Positions 41,417-50,519 of a DNA stretch of 64,000 bases are shown here, piece by piece (the stretch's first letter is position 1; each line of letters opens with the position of its first letter). This DNA is from a virus. The stretch covers positions 92,270 to 156,269 of the IMG/VR virus record IMGVR_UViG_3300048838_001106. One strand, written 5' to 3'. The notes beneath the pieces are model-generated. The model worked only from the letters and a program-made list of their open reading frames with translations, made no database searches and was not told where the DNA came from. A program made the translations under genes and the position numbers.

Positions 41417-42322
41417 TCAGAGGCGTACGCGCGTAATCGACTTAGTGTTACCGATGCCGATTCCAGGCGCAGCGTATGAGAAGAACTCGATCATGTCGGC
41501 TTCCTGCTTGATGAACAGCGTCGCGTCCTGAAGCAAGAAGAAGTTGCCGAGGTACTCTTGAGGACCAAAGACAAAGAACTCATTGGCGGGAAGGATGTCG
41601 TTCTTGATGGTCGTAATGACGGGGTAGCCCCAGAGAACGTTTTCGTTCTCGACGCCTTCGTCATAGTGACGCGCCGCCACCGGATCGCCGACAGAAGTTG
41701 CGGGCAGCTTCAAGCAATCGTAGTAGAGCTCCTTGGTCATCAAGATCTTTCCAACGGGAATGCGTCGTGATGTAAGGTTCTTGAAAGCGTCAGCAACGTT
41801 GTCTGCGGTAAGACCACCAACCGGCGTCAACTCTTGAGCAGGGTTCATCGAAATGATGGTGTCAAGAGTCTCGTAGAAACGCTCGTCTTCCTGGTCCGCC
41901 ATGTCCTTCACAGAGTTGTCCGAGAGGATCTTGCGGATGTCGTTCTGATACGTCATCAGCTCGAACTTCGATTTGCGGAATCGCTGCGATTCGGTCTTGC
42001 CGAAGTACACTGCGTAGCGAGGTCCTTTGAACCACGTACGGGGGCCTGTGCCTTTGAATGGAACAAACGTGGCGCGTGAATCGGGCTCGATCTCTACGAT
42101 CTTCTTGGGAAGATCGGTGTGCTCGTCACGGTCGAGCTCGTCATCCGACAGGAGCTGTGGCGGGAGGATCTCTCGCGCAAACGACGCCTGGCGCAGTTTC
42201 GATCGAATGAATGCGGAGCCCTCCGCCTGGGCTTCCTTCGTCTGGCCGTTTTCAATCTTTCGAATGAAGTTGCTGTTAACAAGCTGCGCACTTACGCGCG
42301 AGGTTTCTGTATTATATGACAT
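41417..42322 (-). CDS. major capsid protein, HK97-type
   Basis: This 301-residue protein has the features of an HK97-like capsid. The N-terminal helix region contains SFAREILPPQLLSDDELDRD. The E-loop-like middle has FKGTGPRTWFKGPRYAVYFG, and the later P- and A-domain-like segments include PVITTIKNDILPANEFFVFG and an end KQEADMIEFFSYAAPGIGIG. The gene lies after a decoration-type gene and before a strong terminator, which suits a very abundant product. It has no clear delta domain, so the 121-residue coiled-coil gene upstream may be the scaffold. The N-terminus is a candidate for prohead-protease trimming. Confidence 0.82.
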   Translation of the reverse strand: MSYNTETSRVSAQLVNSNFIRKIENGQTKEAQAEGSAFIRSKLRQASFAREILPPQLLSDDELDRDEHTDLPKKIVEIEPDSRATFVPFKGTGPRTWFKGPRYAVYFGKTESQRFRKSKFELMTYQNDIRKILSDNSVKDMADQEDERFYETLDTIISMNPAQELTPVGGLTADNVADAFKNLTSRRIPVGKILMTKELYYDCLKLPATSVGDPVAARHYDEGVENENVLWGYPVITTIKNDILPANEFFVFGPQEYLGNFFLLQDATLFIKQEADMIEFFSYAAPGIGIGNTKSITRVRL

Positions 42323-42371
42323 GGTATTAACCTTGGTTGTATTGAATCGCTAAACGAATCACCGCCTGCTA

Positions 42372-42887
42372 TTACACAGTTACGGTGAGGACTCCTCGAG
42401 CACTGTCGTATGCACGGACTTCTGCGTATGGACGGTAGCCAGCTTTGGTAGCCAGGCTCTCGAGCTTCCCGCCGATGACGGTGACGTTGGTGCCAGGAGT
42501 ATAAGAACCGGCAACAAACTCCTCAGTCTCGAACATGTACGTTCCGCGAATTGCCACAACCTTCCATGGAATGTATCCAAGAGCGCCGCTGACATTCCCG
42601 TGCTGCAGGCCGTCGAAGTTTTGAGCGGTTGCACCAGACACTACCAGCCAGAACTGCTTGTCTGTAGACAGCGCGGTTGCCAGAGCAGGTGCGCTAGTGG
42701 TAGCGGCGGTGCCCCAGTCGGAGGCGGTAGCGCGGGCCAGTGTGCCGTCAGACTGCTGAAAGCATACATCGCCTTCCACCAGAGGAGCGTTTGAAGGCAC
42801 CGTACTGTGCTGCTTGAAGTCCTGTTCGATGGTCGAAGTGTCGGGCCATCCGCGAATCACATCAAATAGAGAATTGAGAGTACTCAT
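42372..42887 (-). CDS. putative head decoration protein
   Basis: This 171-residue protein is strand-rich, beginning MSTLNSLFDVIRGWPDTSTI. It has many Ala/Thr/Gly turns (ATTSAPALATALSTDKQFWL) and ends RPYAEVRAYDSARGVLTVTV. Phage decoration or cement proteins are of this size and are encoded directly before the capsid gene, as here. CAGGAG precedes the ATG. No catalytic motif is seen. I assign the role by position and composition. Confidence 0.65.
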   Translation of the reverse strand: MSTLNSLFDVIRGWPDTSTIEQDFKQHSTVPSNAPLVEGDVCFQQSDGTLARATASDWGTAATTSAPALATALSTDKQFWLVVSGATAQNFDGLQHGNVSGALGYIPWKVVAIRGTYMFETEEFVAGSYTPGTNVTVIGGKLESLATKAGYRPYAEVRAYDSARGVLTVTV

Positions 42888-42917
42888 CTATGCTCCTGGG
42901 TCATATAGACCGGATTG

Positions 42918-43283
42918 TTATTTAAGAACCCAACTGAGGAAATGATCATCTTCAGGTGGGAGGTTGGCTGCTGTTTTTGTCTGAGTATCCATGGAGGACC
43001 CCAGCTCTTCTGCCTCATCAAACGAGGAGAGCTTTTCTAAAAGTGCTGAGACGGCAGGGTCGCTGGATGCAGCCAGTTTGCTGATCATGGCGTCATCGAT
43101 GCTTTTGCCCATAACGGTTTGAAGTTTTTCTTTCAACACCGTTGCCTTCTTTTCGACCACGTCGCCGTGCACCTTAGAGGCTATCTTTTCAAGCTCGGCG
43201 GAACGCACTTCCAGAGCCTGGATGTACTCCGCGCTTTTTTCAAAGATGTCAGCTATGGTATCTAAAGGGTGTTGCTGCGACAT
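42918..43283 (-). CDS. putative scaffold-like coiled-coil protein
   Basis: This 121-residue helical protein begins MSQQHPLDTIADIFEKSAEY. It has coiled-coil heptads (IQALEVRSAELEKIASKVHG), K-x-A motifs, then an acidic part and a Phe/Leu end (DDHFLSWVLK). Scaffolding proteins are small, helical and encoded before the capsid gene, and this fits. K-T-A and K-I-A motifs may be protease sites. No family is recognised. Confidence 0.6.
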   Translation of the reverse strand: MSQQHPLDTIADIFEKSAEYIQALEVRSAELEKIASKVHGDVVEKKATVLKEKLQTVMGKSIDDAMISKLAASSDPAVSALLEKLSSFDEAEELGSSMDTQTKTAANLPPEDDHFLSWVLK

Positions 43284-43349
43284 AATGTATGCTCATGTTC
43301 TCAGTTTGAATGAAGTTATCATCGAACTCCGTGCTCGTAAACACTTTGT

Positions 43350-43520
43350 TTACGACAGACGAGAGTCTCGACGAAGTTTTGCTGTCAACAAAGCTAGCCC
43401 AGTAGATGCCTCTACGACCTGGGCCGTTTTTGTTGTTTTGTCGATACGTGCCTGCCTCCGCAATAGCTCTGCTACTTTTCGGAATATCTCAGCGGTATCA
43501 GTAGTATCTTGGTGATGCAC
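43350..43520 (-). CDS. small basic peptide gene overlapping the 330-residue gene
   Basis: This 56-residue protein starts at a GTG at 43520, five bases after GGAGG. It overlaps the end of the upstream 330-residue gene by 23 bases. It is basic and helical (IFRKVAELLRRQARIDKTTK, then TAQVVEAS) and has the K-T-A motif. The clear ribosome site and overlap support a real gene, although it is short. An inverted repeat (CGTAAAC-ACTTT-GTTTACG) lies at its end. No family is recognised. Confidence 0.5.
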   Translation of the reverse strand: MHHQDTTDTAEIFRKVAELLRRQARIDKTTKTAQVVEASTGLALLTAKLRRDSRLS

Positions 43521-44490
43521 TTTGGCCTCCAAAGTTAGACATAGCTTGCCCTGCCTGTCCGATTATTTTTGGAGCAGCCACACCGGTGGCTAGCCCAGCA
43601 CCGAATGCCAGGTTGCGATTGCGGTCGGCCTCGGCCTTGGATTTGTTTTTACCATAGTGGTAGGCACCAGCAGTGCTCACAGTGCCTGCTGTCGCCAAGC
43701 CGAGCGGTAACTTCCAGTTCCGACGTGTCAAATCAACTTCGTCATCAGCTGCATCAGCAGCCGCGTTGCCCGTGCCAGGTGCAGGACCAGCGGCGGCTGC
43801 CTGAGACGGGGGTGGGCTAGCTGCCTGAGACGGGGGTGGGCTAGCAGCCGCGTTGCCCGTGCCAGGTGCAGGACCAGCGGCGGCTGTCTGAGACGATGCA
43901 GAGCCGTTGTATGTAGGAACCGTGCCGGCACTTGAAGACGCTGGTGCTGGACCAGCAGCTGCAGCTCTCGACGGGGCCGTGCCTGCGATAGACGGGTCCA
44001 TCTTTGCGGGTCTAACTTCAGGTGCCTTCGCCACAAAATCAACAACGCTTCGCTGCCACTCTTCTGGCGACACCATGTTCCCTGCAGCGTCTCTCATCCT
44101 AACTGCAGGAGCAGCAGGAGCAGCAGGAGCAGGACTTTCAAACATACGGTAGACACTGTCAGGTATTTTCTCACCGATGCGGTCCACTCCTTTGTATATT
44201 TTTTCGGCCGCATTGTTTAGCCCACGCTCAAATCCAGCGAACATACGGCCGCCTATGCCGGCGTTTTTTTCTTCGCTGCCGTACACAAGAGTGAGCACGT
44301 CATCAATGGACACGTCAGACGTGTATGTCCGTGTGTAGTCGGCTGCTAATTTGAGCAGGGTACCTAACTCCGGGTTGGCATGGACGTATTCTTCGTAGTC
44401 CCATGGCGGAGTCACAACGTATTCCGGTGCGGCTGCAGTTTTGTGCATCTCCGCGTAGATCGCCTCAATGCTGTTGGCTATAGAAGACAT
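43498..44490 (-). CDS. virion protein with Ala/Pro-rich repeats
   Basis: This 330-residue protein begins MSSIANSIEAIYAEMHKTAA. A charged helical region leads to a long Ala/Pro/Gly/Ser linker with two exact copies of AAAGPAPGTGNAAA and SPPPSQAA pairs (about residues 165-245). It then has a hydrophobic Gly-rich C-terminal domain (KLPLGLATAGTVSTAGAYHY; LAFGAGLATGVAAPKIIGQA). The pattern (leader motif, linker, hydrophobic part) resembles other internal virion proteins of this phage. An ejected or core protein is possible. No family is recognised. Confidence 0.65.
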   Translation of the reverse strand: MSSIANSIEAIYAEMHKTAAAPEYVVTPPWDYEEYVHANPELGTLLKLAADYTRTYTSDVSIDDVLTLVYGSEEKNAGIGGRMFAGFERGLNNAAEKIYKGVDRIGEKIPDSVYRMFESPAPAAPAAPAVRMRDAAGNMVSPEEWQRSVVDFVAKAPEVRPAKMDPSIAGTAPSRAAAAGPAPASSSAGTVPTYNGSASSQTAAAGPAPGTGNAAASPPPSQAASPPPSQAAAAGPAPGTGNAAADAADDEVDLTRRNWKLPLGLATAGTVSTAGAYHYGKNKSKAEADRNRNLAFGAGLATGVAAPKIIGQAGQAMSNFGGQSASPRYY

Positions 44491-44515
44491 GACACCGCCT
44501 TAGGATAAACCCGGA

Positions 44516-45187
44516 TTATTGAGTGAGTTGTGCGTGCAAAGACTGCATGTGCTCGAAGCCTCGTTCGAAACAGTCATTACTCAGTGCTGCGACCTTTTCG
44601 AGACCGTCGTAGACGCCCTCCATGAAGTCTGCTTGCTGTGCGGCCGCTGTTTTCTCTGCGCCAGTCAATACGCCAAGCGCCCAGTCCGCATCATTGTATC
44701 CTGACACAGCAGCTTCTTTGATCATGACACCTTCAGCGTAGGCCGCCGTTTTCTCTGCGCCAGTCAGCGCGTCTAGCGCCCAGTCCGCATCATAGTATCC
44801 TGACACGGCAGCTTCTTTGATCATGGCATCCTCAGCGTAAGCGTTGTACGCGGCTGTTTTGTGTGAGCCTGGCGTTGGCGCGTTCGCTGCAAACTGGTTA
44901 GCGCGGCTAATAAAGCCGTCAAACACAGCGGCGCCGTAAAGCTGCGCTTCTTTGTGCATGCGATGTTCATCAGCAGCGGCCAGATCAGATGCCATTTTTT
45001 CTAGAGAGGCGACGGCCGACTCACTGGCTACTTTTTCTCGAGGCTGATTCAGCTGATTCAGGCTTGCACTCAGCGCGTTGCGCGCCGCATTGACGTCGAC
45101 TTGCTGGGCCGGCTGCGCCGCAGCTGCCGTTTTTTCCACAGGTGGACGATTGAGGTCCGACAAAATTTGCATGATAGATTGAGACAT
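44516..45187 (-). CDS. virion protein with 34-residue tandem repeats
   Basis: This 223-residue protein begins MSQSIMQILSDLNRPPVEKT followed by AAAA. It contains two copies of a unit of about 34 residues: YAEDAMIKEAAVSGYYDADW then ALDALTGAEKTAA, and again with small changes. The K-T-A/K-E-A motif occurs at least five times (VEKTAA, MHKEAQ, SHKTAA, IKEAAV, AEKTAA). If these are prohead-protease sites, the protein would be cut into many fragments, as expected for a scaffold or core protein. It lies next to the protease gene, which supports this idea. Confidence 0.65.
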   Translation of the reverse strand: MSQSIMQILSDLNRPPVEKTAAAAQPAQQVDVNAARNALSASLNQLNQPREKVASESAVASLEKMASDLAAADEHRMHKEAQLYGAAVFDGFISRANQFAANAPTPGSHKTAAYNAYAEDAMIKEAAVSGYYDADWALDALTGAEKTAAYAEGVMIKEAAVSGYNDADWALGVLTGAEKTAAAQQADFMEGVYDGLEKVAALSNDCFERGFEHMQSLHAQLTQ

Positions 45188-45247
45188 TCTAAGTCCTTCG
45201 TTCGAGTGGTTACAACATAAGACACATTACCCAGATTTGGCAAGGCG

Positions 45248-47227
45248 TCAACGCATTAAGGCTTCTCCGATCGCCTGTATAGCATCTTCAAGGTCTACTT
45301 CATCGACAGTGGCATTCGCGAATTTAGATATGATTGGAGTCAAGTCTGGAATGTGATTTCTGACACTGGCTGCAACCGATGACGGGTGCAGTGCCATTAG
45401 TCCAGCCAGCGCGGTTGTGTTCGCGAGCCAACCCGCACTTGGGTTGTCCTGATACATTCTTGTGATTTCTGACGGCGCACCCACCATATCTTGTGTGAGC
45501 AGCGCCGTGGTTAGCGCGCCCCCGGCTATTGGAATTCCTACGTTACGCAGACCTGATGCACGTTTTTCCACGAATTCAGTGTTTACAGGGACCTTGACAC
45601 CCTCAAGCGTCTCTACGGTGGGTGTCCGCTGCTTTGTCAGCGTATCTGTGACACCCCACGCGCCACCCAACAACGCCGGTGCGGCCAGCACAGGGTGCCG
45701 GCCCGACAAGGCTTTGTATCCAATACCCGTCACCGCTGCCAATCCAGCAGCCTCTGCCATCTCTTTTTTTCGGTTGGACCAGTCAGCCTTTTCCCCTGCG
45801 CGGCGAGTCGTCTGATAAGTTTTGCCTGTCTTGTCGTCTTGCCAGTGCAGAGGCTGATTTGTCTCGGAGTAGTATGCGTTGGTAGCAGACATATTTTCGT
45901 CACCAGGCAATAGCGTTGCAATGCCTGATTGTTCGGCTAGCCCACCAACACTCTCTGGAACGTATCGCCGGGCAAGATAGTCCTTGTAAAGGGCCCTCTT
46001 TTCTTGCATAGGCGATGTCAGGTCTATCAGGTCCCGTCGGATGTATTCATGGCTCAACTTCACTAAGCCGGCGCGCTCTATCGCCGTCAAAATTTGTGGT
46101 GCCACGCGCAGGGCAGCGGCAACTTTCCCCTGCGAGTACGATAGGCGTTGCTCTATGTCTGGGTCACTAGGTAAGCCTTTCAACATACATATGAGCCGGA
46201 ACAGTTCTACAACGGTGGGCAACATCCCGATAGCGAACATGGAGCTTGCCAATTGAGGTGCGCTGCAGCCGCCAACAGAGGATAGTGCTCTGACGCTGAG
46301 AGTTGGAATCCCCGACTTCCATGGACTTAGAATCTTTGTTGTGTGGTTGACAGCGTTAACTTCAGCCGCGTCCAGCGACGGAGTAGACCTCGGATCAACA
46401 ACGTCACCGGCTACCACCTTTTCTATATCAGACACTTTCTGAAGCGCGCTTCGCTTTTCAGAGATGTCTTGCTCTTCCGCGCCTAAGTCTGCAGATGTTC
46501 GCACATCATATATGTAGGCGACTTTTTTCATCATGAAACCGATGCGATCGGCAGGCTTAAACACGAAGCTGATGTCGAACAAATCTGGTGCGGGGTTCCA
46601 CACAAAGTGACGCTCGCCATCGGGCATCAAACGGTTCATGCCATATTTAGGATTGGTACCGTTCACATGCTCGCAGTACTGCGCACGTGTGGGAGCCCGA
46701 TTGCCGCAGTGATTGCACACATCGTATTTGATGCGGCATCCCATGGACACTGCGGGGTAGTCACCTGCGTCTATTCGATCCACAATGTCTTGCCCCGCGC
46801 TATGTGATACGCGCAAGAACAATTCGACACGGTGCATTTTGTGATTATAGAACGACTTCCTGACGCCGCCCATGGACTTAGCAGGATCTTTGTTGATGTG
46901 GTGGCGATATACGTGCGCGCGCCGCTCAAATGAGCTGTGGTGCTCTGGAAGGGTTTCGCCTGGCGCCACTGCCCACTGCCCATTTACCTTTACCGGTTTC
47001 TCGGCAAACGCATCTCCGTTCCTGTTAGGACCGTAGTACTCGGAGGCACTCATTGCGAGTACCAGGACGTTGGTAAATCCTGGCTCGGTCGTAATGGTGG
47101 AAGCGTAGTCCATCACATCACTGGACGCATACTTATACAGGTGCCTGTCGCGAAGATCCAGGATCTGACATCTCGGCTCTCCTGTTTCCTCGAAATATTC
47201 GTCGAATGTGATGGTCTTTGGAAGCAT
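45248..47227 (-). CDS. prohead (capsid maturation) protease with C-terminal extension
   Basis: This 659-residue protein has an N-terminal protease domain (about 45-200) of the HK97/herpesvirus-type serine protease group. RNGDAF (70-75), a candidate catalytic His in HVYRHHINKDP (about 109) and a Ser in YPAVSMGCRIKYD (161) fit that fold. A zinc-finger-like insert CNHCGN...YCEH (171-187) follows, a known variation in large phages. The long C-terminal part is helical with hydrophobic, Gly-rich segments (LAAVTGIGYKALSG; IPIAGGALTTALLT). It should cut scaffold and capsid proteins. GAGGGGTGA precedes the ATG. The active-site assignment is by pattern. Confidence 0.78.
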   Translation of the reverse strand: MLPKTITFDEYFEETGEPRCQILDLRDRHLYKYASSDVMDYASTITTEPGFTNVLVLAMSASEYYGPNRNGDAFAEKPVKVNGQWAVAPGETLPEHHSSFERRAHVYRHHINKDPAKSMGGVRKSFYNHKMHRVELFLRVSHSAGQDIVDRIDAGDYPAVSMGCRIKYDVCNHCGNRAPTRAQYCEHVNGTNPKYGMNRLMPDGERHFVWNPAPDLFDISFVFKPADRIGFMMKKVAYIYDVRTSADLGAEEQDISEKRSALQKVSDIEKVVAGDVVDPRSTPSLDAAEVNAVNHTTKILSPWKSGIPTLSVRALSSVGGCSAPQLASSMFAIGMLPTVVELFRLICMLKGLPSDPDIEQRLSYSQGKVAAALRVAPQILTAIERAGLVKLSHEYIRRDLIDLTSPMQEKRALYKDYLARRYVPESVGGLAEQSGIATLLPGDENMSATNAYYSETNQPLHWQDDKTGKTYQTTRRAGEKADWSNRKKEMAEAAGLAAVTGIGYKALSGRHPVLAAPALLGGAWGVTDTLTKQRTPTVETLEGVKVPVNTEFVEKRASGLRNVGIPIAGGALTTALLTQDMVGAPSEITRMYQDNPSAGWLANTTALAGLMALHPSSVAASVRNHIPDLTPIISKFANATVDEVDLEDAIQAIGEALMR

Positions 47228-47231
47228 CTAA

Positions 47232-47771
47232 TCACCCCTCAATCGGCATAATACCGTACTGCGTACCCTGCTCTTGCTTAGGACGGGTAGCGCGGTCTAT
47301 CACACCTTTAGCACCGTAGCCCGTCAAGGCCATCGCACCCAGACCAGCGCCGGCTTGAAGGGCTCGATCGCGTGCCTGCTCAGTGGCTTTGTCTGACGCG
47401 GCTGTCGCATACAGATAAGCGGGTGCTCCCGCGCCTGTAGCCAGTGCGCCGCCGGTCAACATGGATTTGCCAGCAGACCTGAGCATCTCATTTTTGCTGA
47501 TGCCGTCTAAAACACCCCCAACGCCTGCTGTCTTGTCCAGACCAAGCACTGAAGACAGGGCGCTGAGTCCACCAAAGATGGCTTCGTTCTCCTTTCGAAC
47601 AGCCGCAGCATGTTTGGCGATGTGTCCGGCAGCATGCGCCAGCGTGAATTCCTCGGCCTCATTGTCGTGTCCGAGCAAAGAGGTAAGCGGAGCGGACCTC
47701 AGGTACGCCGTTTTCACTGTCCCGAGGCTGCCTTCTAAAGCGCGCCACAACAGGTTATCTAAATCATTCAT
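47232..47771 (-). CDS. internal virion protein with hydrophobic segments
   Basis: This 179-residue protein begins MNDLDNLLWRALEGSLGTVK followed by TAYLRSA, another K-T-A motif near the N-terminus. It has Gly-rich hydrophobic segments (GGALATGAGAPAYLYATAAS; GAGLGAMALTGYGAKGV). Its ATG overlaps the stop of the upstream gene by one base. It is probably a core or ejected protein, since it has the same layout as others near it. No family is recognised. Confidence 0.62.
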   Translation of the reverse strand: MNDLDNLLWRALEGSLGTVKTAYLRSAPLTSLLGHDNEAEEFTLAHAAGHIAKHAAAVRKENEAIFGGLSALSSVLGLDKTAGVGGVLDGISKNEMLRSAGKSMLTGGALATGAGAPAYLYATAASDKATEQARDRALQAGAGLGAMALTGYGAKGVIDRATRPKQEQGTQYGIMPIEG

Positions 47772-48985
47772 TATCTGTCTCCGGTAAGCGACTGGTTCAC
47801 CCTGGCCAGGTTCCCCAACGTAGAATAGTCAGGTCCGTTCGCGCTCATAAGCGCCTCTCGAAGATAGTTTTTCACCGCAAACTCATCAGTAGCGACGTCT
47901 GGCGCGAAGCGTGTCATGGAGCCGTAGGCTTTGATGAGCAGAGCCTTGTCTGCTTCGGTAGCCTGGCTCAGCATGGGGTCGTTGGCCATAACACGTGAAA
48001 ACACTGCTGACTGGGTGAACGTAAGCGCCGCATTGCCAGCAGCATGTCCTGCGCTGCCGATTGCATTACCTACCATTTCACTCACAACTTTGCCAAGACC
48101 TCCACTGCTGCTTCGAACAAACCCAGTCAGGGCCTCATCTTGCAACTTGGTTCGGTCATCGGAGTCTGTTAACCCTTTCTGAATCTTGTAACCCCACACG
48201 TCTGCAGTCGGAGCCATCAGGTCTGCTGTGCCTGCTAGGGCTAGCATAGCCGCACCACCTCCGTACAGATTTCGCTTGTTTAGCTCACTCACTCGCTGAT
48301 AAATTCTACCATCGTTGAGGTTCATGTGTACGTCGTCACCGTGAGCTCGTCGCGCCATATCTAGCAGCTCTTGCCCTTTGTATGCGTTTTCTCCCGGCTT
48401 TAGCTGTCCCAAAAATTTGGGTGCTTGAGCATTAACAGCGTCCGTGATGTCCGCGTCACGCGTCGTCATCATCATTCTCTTGAGAAGGTCGGAGATTGGT
48501 TCCATGCCTCCGCCGACCGCGCGCCCTGCGCCACCAGAAAACAGGCCAGCATGCTTCGAGAAGCTTCTCATATTATTTGTCATCGCAGATTCTCCAGCTG
48601 ACTGTGCATGCGCAGCATGTCGCATAAAGTCTTGTCGTCTGTCGTAGTTTGTAGTGTTGGCCAGGAACGCAACGCCTGGCAGCGTAAAAGATAACAAGCT
48701 TAGGGGTTTAGTGGCTACATTTATGAGCGGATTGGCGACATATTTTTGCAACACCGGTATCTTCCTGGACGGGTCCAGGAAAGCTTCTCCTGCATTACCA
48801 ACCGTGCGGAGGGCTGCGTCGACAGCGGGCAACGCGGCTTCTGCGACATCACCTGCTGCCGCACCGCCGTGCAGCATCGACTTCAGCATGGCGCGATATG
48901 CTACGCCAGAAATACCGCGCCCCTCCATAACAGGACCGATGTCCTGTCTTGCACTGTCCCTCAGCATCTTTCCAAAAGCGCTCAT
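47771..48985 (-). CDS. internal virion protein, large
   Basis: This 404-residue protein begins MSAFGKMLRDSARQDIGPVM. It is mainly helical with Ala/Gly-rich stretches (LLSFTLPGVAFLANTTNYD; AAMLALAGTADLMAPTADV; VGNAIGSAGHAAGNAALTF). The frame opens at 49021, but the ATG at 48985 follows AAGGTGCGAG and is preferred. It may form part of the internal core or the ejection apparatus. No catalytic motif is seen. It overlaps the 48982 gene by four bases. Confidence 0.62.
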   Translation of the reverse strand: MSAFGKMLRDSARQDIGPVMEGRGISGVAYRAMLKSMLHGGAAAGDVAEAALPAVDAALRTVGNAGEAFLDPSRKIPVLQKYVANPLINVATKPLSLLSFTLPGVAFLANTTNYDRRQDFMRHAAHAQSAGESAMTNNMRSFSKHAGLFSGGAGRAVGGGMEPISDLLKRMMMTTRDADITDAVNAQAPKFLGQLKPGENAYKGQELLDMARRAHGDDVHMNLNDGRIYQRVSELNKRNLYGGGAAMLALAGTADLMAPTADVWGYKIQKGLTDSDDRTKLQDEALTGFVRSSSGGLGKVVSEMVGNAIGSAGHAAGNAALTFTQSAVFSRVMANDPMLSQATEADKALLIKAYGSMTRFAPDVATDEFAVKNYLREALMSANGPDYSTLGNLARVNQSLTGDR

Positions 48986-49782
48986 TGAACTCGCACCTTC
49001 TGTGCATTGTCGTGAAACCATTGTACAGCAGCGGCAGCTGTCTTAGCCACCTTGCGGGCGTCAATTGCGGCGTTGACCAGCTCGTGCTCCTTGCGCAAAA
49101 TTACATGTTTTACCGAAGCTGTTTTTGTAGTGACCGAATCACCGAACACGTCTTGGAGAACGGGCAGTGCGTCTACACCACGAAGAGCCAGCATATCTGA
49201 CTGCACTTCATCTGCTGGTGCGGCGTCGATGAATGACATTGCATGCTTTACTGCAGCAACTTTCTCTTGATAGCCGATGTAAGCAATCTGAAGTTGTGTG
49301 TGCAGCTCGTCTTCGACCCGTTGCGCGTGATCTATAGCGTAGTGCGCACGCACGCCTGCGTACTTGTCCTGTACGGGGTCTGCCATAGCCACTTTCTCCA
49401 AGGCAGTGTCTGACAGTTCTCTGGCGCGTTCTTTAACGAACTCCCATCGCTCGTCTGGAAGTTCCAGGCGAAGGTCGTAGGATGCTAATTTTTCCTCACC
49501 CTCAGTGTTCAGAGCCCTCGACGGGTCGGCGAATAGCGTGTCACACACGTGCTCAGGGTCCACAATGTCGAACTCTACATACTTGTGCTCAGCCATCTTG
49601 CTGAACAAGGTCAAGTGCGCAGTCACATTGGTAGCCTCCACCAGCCTGCGCGTTTCGTTTACATTCAGCCCAGACTCTTGCGCCATCTTGATAACGCTTT
49701 TCTCCAGCGGAATGCTGGACGACACGAAGTCAGCCACTACGGCTTCGGCAAGTTTTTGATAGTCGCGATCGCTGTAGCTCAT
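48982..49782 (-). CDS. helical virion-run protein
   Basis: This 266-residue protein begins MSYSDRDYQKLAEAVVADFV. It is helical with multiple K-x-A motifs (LEKVAMADP, YQEKVAAV, TKTASV, VAKTAAAA). No membrane segment is seen. Between the HTH-like gene and the 404-residue gene it may be a head core protein. It resembles the N-terminal half of other ejected proteins in charge pattern but not in sequence. No family is recognised. Confidence 0.62.
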   Translation of the reverse strand: MSYSDRDYQKLAEAVVADFVSSSIPLEKSVIKMAQESGLNVNETRRLVEATNVTAHLTLFSKMAEHKYVEFDIVDPEHVCDTLFADPSRALNTEGEEKLASYDLRLELPDERWEFVKERARELSDTALEKVAMADPVQDKYAGVRAHYAIDHAQRVEDELHTQLQIAYIGYQEKVAAVKHAMSFIDAAPADEVQSDMLALRGVDALPVLQDVFGDSVTTKTASVKHVILRKEHELVNAAIDARKVAKTAAAAVQWFHDNAQKVRVQ

Positions 49783-49798
49783 ACAAAGCCTCTAATGG

Positions 49799-50512
49799 TC
49801 ATTCTTCTGGTGTACAAATCAAGTCGGCAGGGTCAACTTCGGCCGATGTCGGCTTGTCCTGCACAAGCTTTAGCTTAATACGCAATTCATTCACATCGCC
49901 TCGTATACTATCACGTATTTCTGGCAGTGCACGTATCGTATTAACAAGATTTGCGCTCCACTGTCGCGCCTCTTTCGCAGCAGCACCAGTGCGTTGAGAA
50001 GTGTACGCGATCTTAGAAAATACGAAAGACTGCGATATTACGTCTTCAAGAATGTCTACGTGTGGCAGCTTGTATGAGCCTTTGCCGTACGTAGCACACA
50101 GGTAATTCAGTCCAAGATCGACTGCGGCGCACTTTAGCTGCTTGCCGAATCCGTCATCATGAAACTCCGGGTATCGACGAGCATACGCCTCCACATCCAA
50201 CCTATTCCTGAAAACGTCTATGTCAAAGTAGACGCGGCTGTACACATCTGTGACTTCGGTCGGTATCCCCAATACATCATTGATTACCGTAGGCGAAGCG
50301 CCAGCCAGCAAGAATGCCTCTATGACCTCTCGCTGCCACTTGTCGCTGAACAGGGTGTGTGCATATCTAACTTCAGGCGGAGTGGTCTTCGATCCGCGCA
50401 AGTAGTCCGCCACGCTTCGAATCAATACATCGCTCGACGTGTTTGGCGCGCCGAGGTCTTCTCGGAGCAGCGCTTGGATGTGGTGGTCTGGCGGTTCGAA
50501 TTTCCATCGCAC
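49799..50512 (-). CDS. HTH-containing protein in the virion run
   Basis: This 237-residue protein starts at a GTG. It has a helical domain with DKWQREVIEAFLLAGASPTV and INDVLGIPTEVTDVYSRVYF, which resembles a helix-turn-helix of the kind in phage small-terminase or sigma-like proteins. A Tyr/Asp-rich middle (DVFRNRLDVEAYARRYPEFH) follows. It is unusual among structural genes. It could bind DNA in packaging or recruit the polymerase. No certain family; the HTH is by pattern. Confidence 0.6.
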   Translation of the reverse strand: MRWKFEPPDHHIQALLREDLGAPNTSSDVLIRSVADYLRGSKTTPPEVRYAHTLFSDKWQREVIEAFLLAGASPTVINDVLGIPTEVTDVYSRVYFDIDVFRNRLDVEAYARRYPEFHDDGFGKQLKCAAVDLGLNYLCATYGKGSYKLPHVDILEDVISQSFVFSKIAYTSQRTGAAAKEARQWSANLVNTIRALPEIRDSIRGDVNELRIKLKLVQDKPTSAEVDPADLICTPEE

Positions 50513-50519
50513 AGCAGGC

